Shown here: positions 10,081 to 17,949 of the stretch, in pieces
Layout: each line of letters starts with the position of its first letter
How positions within the stretch are numbered: position 1 is the first letter of the stretch
Assembly: GCF_019880365.1 (NCBI RefSeq)
Contig: NZ_CP082271.1
Location: 496,001-560,000 of the forward strand
Direction: 5' to 3'
DNA length: 64,000 nt
Source: Pseudomonas sp. DNDY-54
GTDB lineage: Bacteria; Pseudomonadota; Gammaproteobacteria; Pseudomonadales; Pseudomonadaceae
Position numbers and translations under genes: made by a program
Notes under the pieces: model-generated
The model's input: only the letters and a program-made list of their open reading frames with translations
What the model was told of the DNA's origin: nothing
The model's database searches: none

Positions 10081-10120
10081 AGCGGCGAGCCTCGGCCATG
10101 AATTCGAGGCTCGCCCCGCT
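10081..10120 (+). other. Strong stem-loop between gltB and gltD
   Basis: GGCGAGCCTCG (10084-10094) pairs perfectly with CGAGGCTCGCC (10105-10115), an 11-bp stem with a 10-base loop. AGC at 10081-10083 can extend it to GCT at 10118-10120 across a two-base bulge. It lies 12 bases behind the gltB stop. No T run follows, so it looks like an RNA-processing or 3'-end stabilising hairpin that could set the gltB/gltD ratio, and not like a classical terminator. Confidence 0.6.
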
Positions 10121-10179
10121 CCGTGATTGTCATGCAGCTTGCAGCCTTGGGCTTGCGGCTGCCGCTAAGAGGTTTTGAA

Positions 10180-11598
10180 ATGACTGAACGTCTGAATAAC
10201 GACTTCCAGTTCATCGAAGTCGGGCGCAAGGATCCGAAGAAGAAGCTGCTGCGCCAGCGCAAGAAAGAGTTCGTCGAGATCTATGAACCCTTCAAACCAC
10301 AGCAGGCCTGTGAGCAGGCTCACCGCTGCCTGGGTTGCGGCAACCCTTATTGTGAATGGAAGTGCCCGGTCCACAACTACATCCCCAACTGGCTCAAGCT
10401 CGTCTCCGAGGGCAACATCCTCGCGGCCGCCGAGCTGGCGCATCAGACCAACACCCTGCCAGAAGTCTGTGGGCGGGTTTGCCCCCAGGACCGTTTGTGC
10501 GAGGGCGCCTGCACCCTGAACGACGGATTTGGCGCCGTCACGATTGGCTCGGTCGAGAAGTACATTGCGGATACCGCGTTCGCCATGGGCTGGCGCCCCG
10601 ATATGTCCAAGGTCAAACCGACCGGCAAGAAAGTCGCCATCATCGGTGCGGGCCCGGCGGGGCTCGGGTGCGCCGATGTGCTGGTGCGCAGCGGCGTCAC
10701 CCCGGTTGTATTCGACAAGAATCCTGAGATTGGCGGTTTGCTCACGTTCGGCATTCCGGAGTTCAAGCTGGAGAAAAGCGTACTCAGCCGTCGCCGCGAG
10801 ATTTTCGGCGGCATGGGTATCGAGTTCCGCCTGAACACTGAAGTGGGCAAGGACGTGACGATCGACCAACTGCTCGCCGACTATGACGCGGTGTTCATGG
10901 GCATGGGCACCTACACCTACATGAAGGGCGGCTTTCCGGGCGAGGATTTACCCGGTGTTCACGATGCGCTGGACTTCCTGATCGCCAACGTTAATCGCAA
11001 CCTTGGCTTCGAAAAATCGCCCGAGGATTTCGTCGACATGAAAGGCAAGAAGGTCGTGGTGCTGGGTGGCGGTGACACCGCGATGGACTGCAACCGCACT
11101 TCCATTCGCCAAGGCGCGAAGAGCGTGACCTGCGCTTACCGTCGTGACGCGGCGAACATGCCGGGTTCGCGCAAGGAAGTGAAGAATGCCAAGGAAGAGG
11201 GCGTTAAATTCCTCTTCAACCGACAGCCGATTGCAATCGTTGGCGAAGGCAAGGTCGAGGGCGTGAAGGTGGTCGAGACGCGTCTTGGCGCGCCGGACGC
11301 GCGGGGCCGTCGGAGTCCCGAGCCGATTCCCGGTTCTGAGGAAGTGCTGCCGGCAGATGCCGTGGTCATCGCCTTCGGTTTCCGTCCGAGCCCGGCCGAG
11401 TGGTTTGAAGGCCAGCGTATTCAGACCGACAATCAGGGGCGTGTCGTGGCACCGGAGTTGGGCCAGTTCAAGCACCAGACCAGCAATCCCAAGATTTTTG
11501 CGGGTGGCGACATGGTGCGCGGTTCCGATCTGGTCGTGACGGCAATCTTCGAAGGCCGTCAGGCCGCTGAGGGCATCCTGGACTACCTGGAAGTCTGA
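10180..11598 (+). CDS. gltD: Glutamate synthase (NADPH) small subunit
   Basis: Small subunit of GOGAT. It feeds electrons from NADPH through FAD and iron-sulfur clusters to GltB. From ATG 10180 it has 472 residues. The N-terminal domain carries the cysteine clusters CLGCGNPYCEWKCPVHNY and CGRVCPQDRLCEGACTL for two 4Fe-4S centres. An FAD-binding motif (GAGPAGLGCADVL) and an NADPH-binding motif (VVVLGGGDTAMDC) follow. ATG 10180 is preceded by AAGAGG (10167-10172); upstream in-frame codons to 10123 lack such a site and lie in the hairpin region. A stem-loop (GTGGATGT 11643-11650 with ACATCCAC 11659-11666) and a terminator follow. Confidence 0.97.
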   Translation: MTERLNNDFQFIEVGRKDPKKKLLRQRKKEFVEIYEPFKPQQACEQAHRCLGCGNPYCEWKCPVHNYIPNWLKLVSEGNILAAAELAHQTNTLPEVCGRVCPQDRLCEGACTLNDGFGAVTIGSVEKYIADTAFAMGWRPDMSKVKPTGKKVAIIGAGPAGLGCADVLVRSGVTPVVFDKNPEIGGLLTFGIPEFKLEKSVLSRRREIFGGMGIEFRLNTEVGKDVTIDQLLADYDAVFMGMGTYTYMKGGFPGEDLPGVHDALDFLIANVNRNLGFEKSPEDFVDMKGKKVVVLGGGDTAMDCNRTSIRQGAKSVTCAYRRDAANMPGSRKEVKNAKEEGVKFLFNRQPIAIVGEGKVEGVKVVETRLGAPDARGRRSPEPIPGSEEVLPADAVVIAFGFRPSPAEWFEGQRIQTDNQGRVVAPELGQFKHQTSNPKIFAGGDMVRGSDLVVTAIFEGRQAAEGILDYLEV

Positions 11599-11726
11599 TC
11601 CGTCGGGCGGGTCCGCTTCTTCGATCCACCGGGCAGAGCAATGTGGATGTAAGAAGCGACATCCACCCACAGGCTTTACTTGGAGCATGCCTCCAAACGG
11701 GCCTGACCAGAATCAAGCCTATAGAT

Positions 11727-11757
11727 AAAAGGCACGGCGCTCGCCGTGCCTTTTGTT
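11727..11757 (+). terminator. Rho-independent terminator after gltBD
   Basis: A perfect stem GGCACGGCG (11731-11739) / CGCCGTGCC (11742-11750) with a two-base loop is flanked by AAAA before and TTTTGTTTT after. It ends gltBD transcription, and the A run in front would let it work on the opposite strand as well. hemE starts 46 bases downstream, so hemE needs its own promoter or read-through. Confidence 0.85.
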
Positions 11758-11802
11758 TTCCGCTTTGCGACAATGCCGCCACTCTTTTGCTGGAACCCAG
11801 AC

Positions 11803-12867
11803 ATGACTGCCTTGAAGAACGATCGCTTCCTCCGCGCCCTGCTCAAGCAACCTGTCGACGTCACCCCGGTGTGGATGATGCGTCAGGCCGGACGCTACCT
11901 GCCGGAATACCGGGCCAGCCGCAGTAAGGCGGGCGACTTCATGAGCCTGTGCATGAACCCCGAATTGGCCTGCGAGGTCACGCTGCAGCCACTGGAGCGT
12001 TATCCGCTGGATGCCGCCATCCTGTTCTCGGACATCCTCACTGTGCCGGACGCCATGGGCCTGGGCCTTTATTTCGAAACCGGGGAAGGGCCGCGCTTTA
12101 AGAAAGTCGTCAGCAGCATGGCCGACATCGAGGCGCTGCCGATCCCGGATCCGGAGAAGGACCTGGGATACGTGATGAGCGCGGTGCGCACCATCCGCCG
12201 AGAGCTGAACGGGCGAGTGCCGCTGATCGGGTTTTCCGGCAGCCCGTGGACGCTAGCGACCTACATGGTCGAAGGCGGCTCCTCCAAAGACTTCCGCAAG
12301 TCCAAGGCGATGCTCTATGAAAATCCGCAAGCGATGCATGCGTTACTCGAGAAGCTCGCACAATCGGTGACCAGCTACCTCAACGGGCAGATTCTGGCCG
12401 GGGCGCAGGCGGTACAGATCTTTGATTCCTGGGGAGGTAGCCTTTCTGCTGCCGCCTATCAGGAGTTTTCGCTGGCCTACATGCAGAAGATCGTCAACGG
12501 CCTGATCCGCGAGCATGACGGGCGCCGCGTACCGGTGATTCTGTTCACCAAGGGCGGCGGACTCTGGCTGGAATCCATGGCCGATACCGGAGCCGAAGCG
12601 CTGGGACTCGATTGGACCTGCGATATCGGCCAGGCGCGGGCGCGGGTCGGTAACAAGGTAGCGCTGCAAGGCAACATGGATCCGAGCGTGCTGTTCGCGA
12701 AGCCGGACGCCATCCGTGCCGAGGTTGGGCGCATTCTCTCGAGTTTCGGTGCGGGTGAAGGGCACGTCTTCAACCTGGGTCATGGCATCACGCCGGAGGT
12801 TGATCCGGCCCACGCTGGCGCCTTCATCGAGTCGGTGCACGAGCTGTCGGCCAAGTATCACAGCTGA
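11803..12867 (+). CDS. hemE: Uroporphyrinogen decarboxylase
   Basis: Removes four acetate carboxyl groups from uroporphyrinogen III to give coproporphyrinogen III in haem synthesis. The 354-residue product begins MTALKNDRFLRALLKQPVD and has the family signature PVWMMRQAGRYLPEYR (invariant arginines), plus the catalytic aspartate in LFSDILTVPDAMGLGL and the GFSGSPWTLATYM signature. ATG 11803 is chosen by similarity to Pseudomonas HemE; the frame is open upstream into the terminator. It appears monocistronic, bounded by terminators on both sides. Confidence 0.97.
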   Translation: MTALKNDRFLRALLKQPVDVTPVWMMRQAGRYLPEYRASRSKAGDFMSLCMNPELACEVTLQPLERYPLDAAILFSDILTVPDAMGLGLYFETGEGPRFKKVVSSMADIEALPIPDPEKDLGYVMSAVRTIRRELNGRVPLIGFSGSPWTLATYMVEGGSSKDFRKSKAMLYENPQAMHALLEKLAQSVTSYLNGQILAGAQAVQIFDSWGGSLSAAAYQEFSLAYMQKIVNGLIREHDGRRVPVILFTKGGGLWLESMADTGAEALGLDWTCDIGQARARVGNKVALQGNMDPSVLFAKPDAIRAEVGRILSSFGAGEGHVFNLGHGITPEVDPAHAGAFIESVHELSAKYHS

Positions 12868-12885
12868 GTAAACTGCCGGGAAAAG

Positions 12886-12913
12886 AAAGAGCCGCTTACC
12901 GCGGCTCTTTTTG
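12886..12913. terminator. Bidirectional terminator between hemE and the small minus-strand gene
   Basis: AAAGAGCCGC (12886-12895) pairs with GCGGCTCTTT (12901-12910) around a five-base loop. T-rich tails occur on both strands (CTTTTTGTTT on +, CTTTCTTTTC on -). It serves the convergent hemE and the gene ending at 12915. Confidence 0.85.
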
Positions 12914-12914
12914 T

Positions 12915-13208
12915 TTATGGCTGCTGGTAATGTCCGGGTGTCGTGCCCGGCTTATGTTCGTGGACCAGCTTGGTCACGCGGATATCGGTGATGCCGATGA
13001 CTTCGGCCTGCTCCAGCAGCTTGGCCTCGTCGGCGCTCGCCTCCGGCATCACCAGGCTGTTCTCGGCATCACCGTTATGCAGTTCGATCAGATGCCGAGC
13101 GGCGCTGCCTTGGGACATGCGCTCCTCCTCAGACTCGATGATCTGAACGCGCGGGTCGTTCTGAAAGATGTAATTGACCTCAAACTTGTGCGACGACTTA
13201 TCGAACAT
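12915..13208 (-). CDS. Hypothetical protein, 97 residues
   Basis: I do not recognise this protein. From ATG 13208 it has 97 residues, is charged and soluble, and has no signal peptide or membrane segment. Sequence blocks include FEVNYIFQNDPRVQIIESEEERM, a middle ARHLIELHNGDAENSLVMPEASADEAKLLEQAEVIGI shown here only by its ends, and a His/Pro-rich tail. The start is set by GAGGAG six bases upstream of ATG 13208; the frame extends to 13298 but lacks a better site there. It ends at the terminator shared with hemE and lies 150 bases downstream of the pigment operon, on the same strand, so it might be read with it. Confidence 0.6.
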   Translation of the reverse strand: MFDKSSHKFEVNYIFQNDPRVQIIESEEERMSQGSAARHLIELHNGDAENSLVMPEASADEAKLLEQAEVIGITDIRVTKLVHEHKPGTTPGHYQQP

Positions 13209-13358
13209 GAGCAGCTCCTCGATTGTTGGAAGGTAACTGCTCAGTTGACTCGCCGGTCCAGTTGTTTGTTCGGCTGTAGCCGACGCTGAGGTGACCACCG
13301 GGCCCGTTACTTGGCCGCTGAGACCGCCACCCGCCGCAGTAAGGGCACGCTGACAGGG

Positions 13359-13799
13359 CTACTTCAGTTTGGCTAGATTGCCCTTGATTGCGACCCCCGC
13401 CATGATGGCTCCGGCGTGGCACTCATACTTCTGGCTGTCCTTGTACTCAACATGCTTGTAGTTGCTGGCGACATCGACCACCGCATTCGCGCCGGCGGCC
13501 TTGGCCGCCTGCTGCATGCTGATCAGCGCCGATTGCAGCGCCCAGCTGCAGGCATTCTCGTCGGTCTTGTTGAACGCGTTGGTTTTCTTGCTGGTGGTGA
13601 CGTCACGGCGAATGATTTGCGCACCCTTGGGGGTCGTGCCAGCGAGATAGAACTTGACGCTTCCGTCCAGCTTGCCAGAGGCCGTCGCTTCGGCCACGAC
13701 CTGATCGAAAGGAAGGAAGTGAGTAGTGTCGCGGGCCTGGCTGATACCGGGCATTGCACAAAGCATGAGTGCAGCACCGATCCCTATGGTTTTCTTCAT
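13359..13799 (-). CDS. Small secreted protein at the end of the aryl polyene operon (excinuclease-ATPase-like annotation family)
   Basis: The 146-residue product has a signal peptide (KKTIGIGAALMLCAMPGISQA, about 1-22) and a periplasmic domain with two conserved cysteines (ENACSWAL and YECHAGAI) and an alanine-rich helix AAKAAGANAVVDV. Proteins of this type are often labelled excinuclease ATPase subunit in databases, a name that makes no sense for a small secreted protein with no nucleotide-binding motif. It starts 28 bases after the last ketosynthase gene and probably is the last gene of the operon. A periplasmic role in pigment handling is an inference from location. Confidence 0.7.
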   Translation of the reverse strand: MKKTIGIGAALMLCAMPGISQARDTTHFLPFDQVVAEATASGKLDGSVKFYLAGTTPKGAQIIRRDVTTSKKTNAFNKTDENACSWALQSALISMQQAAKAAGANAVVDVASNYKHVEYKDSQKYECHAGAIMAGVAIKGNLAKLK

Positions 13800-13827
13800 G
13801 GCGTTCTCCTTGCGGCTTTGGGGGTAA

Positions 13828-15054
13828 TCAGGCCCAGCGGCGGAAGATCAGCGAGGTGTTGATCCCGCCAAAGGCGAAATTGTTGTTCATCACGTACTCA
13901 TGGCACATCACACGGGGCGCGCCGATGAGGTAGTCCAGCTCACCGCAGCGTGGGTCGATGTTGTCCAGGTTGAGCGTGTGAACATAGCGGTCGCTGTTCA
14001 TCATCTCGATGCTAAACCAGGATTCCAGCGCACCGCAGGCCCCGAGGGTGTGTCCGAAGTAGCTTTTTTGCGAGCTGATCGGCATGCGGGGGCCAAACAG
14101 GCCGTGGGTCGCCTGCGTTTCGGCGATGTCGCCCTGTTCCGTGGCGGTGCCGTGGCCGTTGACGTAGCCGATCGCATCGGACGACAGGCCGGCGTCTTCC
14201 AGCGCCAGCTCCATTGCCCGGCGCATGGTCAGCTGCTCGGGTTTGGTGGCGTGCTGGCCGTCGGCATTACTGCCGAAACCCACCAGCTCGGCGTGAATGG
14301 TGGCGCCGCGGGCCAGCGCATGCTCCAGCTCTTCCAGTACCAACATGCCGGCGCCCTCACCAATCACCAGTCCGTCGCGACCGGCGTCGTAGGGGCGAGG
14401 GGTGGTATGGGGCGCATCGTTCTTGAGACTGGTCGCGTAGAGCGCGTCGAAAACCATCGCTTCAGTTGCGCAGAGCTCCTCGGCACCGCCTGCGAGCATC
14501 ATCGGCAGGCGACCGAATTTGATGGCTTCATACGCATAACCAATGCCCTGACTGCCACTGGTACAGGCGCTCGACGTGGGAATCACCCGTCCGGTCAGGC
14601 CGAAGAAGATGCTGATGTTGGCCGCCGTGGTGTGCGGCATCATGCGGATGTAGGAGTTGGCGTTCAGCCCGTCGGCCACGGAGTTGAGCAACATGTTGCC
14701 GAAGGCTTTGATTTCCTCGGTGCTGCCGGTGGATGACCCGCAGGCGACGCCCATGCGGCCGTCTCGGATCGAGACATCATCGAGCAGGCCGGCGTGATCG
14801 AGCGCCTGCTCCGCCGCCTTCACCGCCAATCGGGAGACCCGACCCATGCTGCGCAGCTGTTTGCGCGTCCAGTGCCCAGGGACAACGAAATCGTCCGCGG
14901 GCCCGGCCAGGCGGGTGTTGAGTTCGGTGAAACGATCCCACTCGCGCATGTAGCGGATGCCGCTGCGGTTGCCGCTGAAGCGGGCTTCGATGGTTGCCCA
15001 GTCGCTGCCGAGCGACGTGATGCCGGCCATGCCGGTAACGACGACCCGCTTCAT
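13828..15054 (-). CDS. apeR: Beta-ketoacyl-ACP synthase of the aryl polyene cluster (ApeR-like)
   Basis: A FabF-type condensing enzyme of 408 residues. It has the complete catalytic triad: Cys164 in SSACTSGSQG, His in GHGTATEQGD and His in KSYFGHTLGACGALE. In characterised aryl polyene systems two ketosynthases occur, one pairing with a chain-length factor (ApeO:ApeC) and one acting as a homodimer (ApeR). The last-ketosynthase position in the gene order matches ApeR. ATG 15054 overlaps the ketoreductase stop by one base (TGATG); GTG 15060 is an alternative. The symbol is assigned by order and family and not by alignment. Confidence 0.85.
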   Translation of the reverse strand: MKRVVVTGMAGITSLGSDWATIEARFSGNRSGIRYMREWDRFTELNTRLAGPADDFVVPGHWTRKQLRSMGRVSRLAVKAAEQALDHAGLLDDVSIRDGRMGVACGSSTGSTEEIKAFGNMLLNSVADGLNANSYIRMMPHTTAANISIFFGLTGRVIPTSSACTSGSQGIGYAYEAIKFGRLPMMLAGGAEELCATEAMVFDALYATSLKNDAPHTTPRPYDAGRDGLVIGEGAGMLVLEELEHALARGATIHAELVGFGSNADGQHATKPEQLTMRRAMELALEDAGLSSDAIGYVNGHGTATEQGDIAETQATHGLFGPRMPISSQKSYFGHTLGACGALESWFSIEMMNSDRYVHTLNLDNIDPRCGELDYLIGAPRVMCHEYVMNNNFAFGGINTSLIFRRWA

Positions 15055-15782
15055 CAGCACAACCCGCCGTTAACCGCCAGCACCTGGCGCGTGATGTAGC
15101 TGGCCTCTTCCGACATGAGGAAATTGACCGCACCGGCGACTTCTTCGGGTGTGCCCATGCGTTGAGCGGGGATCATCTTGAGCATTTCCTCGATTGGCAG
15201 ACCATCATCGAGCATGTCGGTATCGATCAGGCCGGGTGCGACGCAGTTTACGGTGATGCGACGTTTGCCAAGCTCCACTGCCAGCGCCTTGGCGGCGCCG
15301 ATCACACCGGCCTTCGATGCACTGTAGTTGACTTGCCCACGATTGCCGATCAGGCCCGAAACCGATGTGATGCAGACGATGCGGCCGGGCTGTCGGCGGC
15401 GGATCATCGGCATGGTCAGCGGATGCAGGACATTGTAGAAACCATCCAGATTGGTGCGCATCACCAGGTCCCAGTCATCCTCGGTCAAGGCGGGAAAGGC
15501 ACCGTCACGCGTCAGACCGGCATTACAGACCACCCCATAGTAGGCGCCGTGCGCCTCGATATCGGCTTGCAGTGCGGCGCGACAGGCGGCCCGATCCGCG
15601 ACATCGAATTGCAGGATGCGCGCCTGACGACCCAATTCCTGCAGCTCGGCCTGCACAGCTTTAGCCTCATCAACTCGGGTACGGCAATGGAGGACGATGT
15701 CGTACCCGCTTCGCGCCAGGCGCAGCGCGATAGCGCGACCGATGCCACGGCTGGAGCCGGTGACCAATATGTTGTGGCTCAT
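15054..15782 (-). CDS. apeQ: 3-ketoacyl-ACP reductase of the aryl polyene cluster (FabG-like)
   Basis: A short-chain dehydrogenase of 242 residues that should reduce the 3-keto group of each elongated polyene intermediate on ACP with NADPH. It has the Rossmann motif TGSSRGIGRA near the N terminus, NAG (VCNAGLTRDGAF), the catalytic serine in CITSVSGLIG and the YxxxK pair in YSASKAG. The C-terminal end carries the FabG-like ITRQVLAVNGGL. It overlaps the upstream dehydratase gene by four bases (ATGA), a sign of translational coupling. Position between ApeP- and ApeR-like genes matches the known aryl polyene order. Confidence 0.88.
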   Translation of the reverse strand: MSHNILVTGSSRGIGRAIALRLARSGYDIVLHCRTRVDEAKAVQAELQELGRQARILQFDVADRAACRAALQADIEAHGAYYGVVCNAGLTRDGAFPALTEDDWDLVMRTNLDGFYNVLHPLTMPMIRRRQPGRIVCITSVSGLIGNRGQVNYSASKAGVIGAAKALAVELGKRRITVNCVAPGLIDTDMLDDGLPIEEMLKMIPAQRMGTPEEVAGAVNFLMSEEASYITRQVLAVNGGLC

Positions 15783-16231
15783 GGGTTAGGCTCTTGCAGA
15801 TAGCTCGCCACTTCGGGCGGGCGGAACACATTGAGGCGCGCCTCGGCATGGATGCCGGGCCCGTCGAGATGGCATTCGAATACGCCCATGCCGTTGTCAT
15901 CCTGCAATGAGCGAATCGCGCGGATGCGCAGCAGGCTGCCGGCTGGGAAATGCTCGACATTGCATTGGAAGCTGCGGGTGCCGAGCAGAAAGCCCAGTTC
16001 GACGGGCAACCCGGCCTGGCGGGCGTGGCAGCCGGCGAAGGCGGCGACCGTTTGGGCCATGATTTCGATGCCCGCCCACGCCGGCAGGCTGCCGTCGGGC
16101 AGGTTCAGCAGTCCGAACGGCTTAACTTGGAGGCGCGTTTCGATGCTTTCCGCGTCGAACACCTCCACGGCGTCGAGTAGGACCATGTCCCCCGCATGGG
16201 GGAGCAGTTCGGCGACTGGCCAATCAATCAT
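15779..16231 (-). CDS. apeP: Hot-dog 3-hydroxyacyl-ACP dehydratase (ApeP-like)
   Basis: A 150-residue single hot-dog protein with LLPHAGDMVLLDAV at the N terminus and the helix AWAGIEIMAQTVAAFAGCHA, typical of the ApeP group. In characterised aryl polyene synthases ApeP forms an active heterodimer with a second hot-dog protein, ApeI, which carries the catalytic histidine. In this cluster the ApeI-like part is fused to the acyl-activating ligase (25976-27655), so the pairing would have to form with that fusion. It overlaps apeO by four bases and apeQ by four bases. Confidence 0.82.
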   Translation of the reverse strand: MIDWPVAELLPHAGDMVLLDAVEVFDAESIETRLQVKPFGLLNLPDGSLPAWAGIEIMAQTVAAFAGCHARQAGLPVELGFLLGTRSFQCNVEHFPAGSLLRIRAIRSLQDDNGMGVFECHLDGPGIHAEARLNVFRPPEVASYLQEPNP

Positions 16232-17418
16232 GGCGCGTCTCCCAGGATCAGGCTGATGTTGTTGCCGCCGAAGGCGAAGGAATTGCTCATCATCCGACGA
16301 CAGTCGGAGCCTGCCATGACCGTGCCGGCTGTGTTCAGATTAAGGCGAGGCAAGTCGGCGTCCGGCTGGTTGTCCCAGCGATGAGGCGGCAAACGCTGTA
16401 GCGGGTTGTGCTCGGACAGTGCCAACCAGCAGAACGCGGCTTCGAGCGCGCCGGCGGCACCGAGCGTATGCCCAGTAAGGGGTTTACTGGACGAGCAGGG
16501 CACGCCATTTGGAAACACGGCGGCAACCGCGAGGCTTTCCATTGCGTCATTGTGTGGTGTGGCGGTGCCATGCAGGTTCAGGTAATCGATTTGCTCAACC
16601 CGTATCGCCGCGTCGAATAGCGCTTTGCGCATGGCCTCGATAGCGCCCTGGCCGTGCGGGTCGGGTGCTGAAATGTGGTGCGCGTCGGAACTGGCGCCAG
16701 CGCCAAGCAAGGCAATCGGGCCCTTCTCGCGCGTCATCAGGAAGACGGCCGCCCCCTCGCCGATGTTGATACCGTCACGGTTAGCTGAAAACGGATTACA
16801 GACATATTCGCTGGTCGCTTCAAGGGAGCTGAAACCCTGCAGCGTCAGGTCGCAGAGGCTATCAACACCACCACAAATCACCGCGTCGCAAATTCCTGCA
16901 TCCAGCTGTCGCTTTGCACTGAGCAGCGCGCGGGCGCTAGAGGTGCACGCGGTGGAAATCGAATAGCTCGGGCCGCTGAGCTGTAGCCGCTCGCTGATAA
17001 AGCTCGCCGGCGCCGACAGTTCCTGATGACCGTAGTGGTAGCTTGCGGGCAGTTGTCCTTCGCGGACCAGCTGAGTGATGGCCTGGGTCGCTTCCTGGAT
17101 ACCCGTCGTACTGGTGCCCATCACGACACCCACACGCGATGAACCGAAGCGTGCAATCGCTGCCTTCAGCTCGGTTCCGATTTCCTCCATCGCTGCCAGC
17201 AGCAGTTGGTTGTTGCGCGTGGCGTAGCGCAGCGGTGTGTCGCCGAGTGACGGAAGCTCGCCGGTGACCGCACCGACTGGAAGCTGACGACCCGCTACCG
17301 GTCGCGGGTAGAGCTGCATGCCCGAGCTGTCGCCATCCAGCAATCGTCGGGCGACTTCGGCTTTGCCACGCCCCAGCGCGCAGATCACCCCGAGAGCGTT
17401 CAGGTAGGCGATGGTCAT
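16228..17418 (-). CDS. apeO: Beta-ketoacyl-ACP synthase of the aryl polyene cluster (ApeO-like)
   Basis: Condensing enzyme of 396 residues with full catalytic residues: Cys158 in SISTACTSSARA, His in NLHGTATPHND and His in KPLTGHTLGAAGA. In known systems ApeO pairs with the chain-length factor ApeC, which here is the first gene of the operon, some 12 kb upstream. The start ATG overlaps the preceding lipoprotein stop by one base and the end overlaps apeP. Assignment to ApeO and not ApeR rests on gene order. Confidence 0.85.
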   Translation of the reverse strand: MTIAYLNALGVICALGRGKAEVARRLLDGDSSGMQLYPRPVAGRQLPVGAVTGELPSLGDTPLRYATRNNQLLLAAMEEIGTELKAAIARFGSSRVGVVMGTSTTGIQEATQAITQLVREGQLPASYHYGHQELSAPASFISERLQLSGPSYSISTACTSSARALLSAKRQLDAGICDAVICGGVDSLCDLTLQGFSSLEATSEYVCNPFSANRDGINIGEGAAVFLMTREKGPIALLGAGASSDAHHISAPDPHGQGAIEAMRKALFDAAIRVEQIDYLNLHGTATPHNDAMESLAVAAVFPNGVPCSSSKPLTGHTLGAAGALEAAFCWLALSEHNPLQRLPPHRWDNQPDADLPRLNLNTAGTVMAGSDCRRMMSNSFAFGGNNISLILGDAP

Positions 17419-17939
17419 CAGTGGCGGGCTCCAGCGGTCGCAATGGGGGCGACACGATAGGTCAGCGCTGGCCCGACGTCGAGTTCGATGCGCTCATCTT
17501 TCAGATAGCGGACGTGCCAGGCTGCAGCGCCATCAACCAAGGTTCGCCCGTCGTGCTGCAGCATCCAGGCTGCGTGAGAGTAGAGGTCCGCCAACTGTTC
17601 GGCCGGCGTGAGTGCGAACAGCAATGCCGCAAACAGCTCACGTGCCTGAGGATTGGGGGGTAGCAGGCCATCCGCCTGCCAGCGTCCATCGAGCAATAGC
17701 TGGCGCGCCAGAGGAATGCCCAGCGGATCTAACAACGACCAGCGTAAAGCACGGTCTTCCTGCTGGATGACCAGCAGCCAATCCCGCGTGCCATCCTGAT
17801 CGTGCTGTATGTGCAGCTGCATCGGCAGCGATAAGCGCGGGGTGTCCGAGGGCAGTGGCATACGTTGAGCGCAGGCAACGAGCATCAACGCCAGCGATAG
17901 CAAAGCCAGAGATCGCGCATAGCGAGCCGGCAGGATCAT
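17418..17939 (-). CDS. DUF3261-type lipoprotein of the aryl polyene cluster
   Basis: A 173-residue predicted lipoprotein: hydrophobic segment LALLSLALMLVAC with lipobox LVAC (Cys about 23), so it should be lipid-anchored after signal peptidase II. The mature part has WLLVIQQEDRALRWSLLDPLGIPLARQ and resembles DUF3261 proteins, which sit next to the exporter in aryl polyene clusters. With the LolA-like protein and the MMPL exporter of the same operon it probably moves the finished product to the outer membrane. It starts 10 bases after the flavoprotein gene. Confidence 0.75.
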   Translation of the reverse strand: MILPARYARSLALLSLALMLVACAQRMPLPSDTPRLSLPMQLHIQHDQDGTRDWLLVIQQEDRALRWSLLDPLGIPLARQLLLDGRWQADGLLPPNPQARELFAALLFALTPAEQLADLYSHAAWMLQHDGRTLVDGAAAWHVRYLKDERIELDVGPALTYRVAPIATAGARH

Positions 17940-17949
17940 GAGGGTAGGC

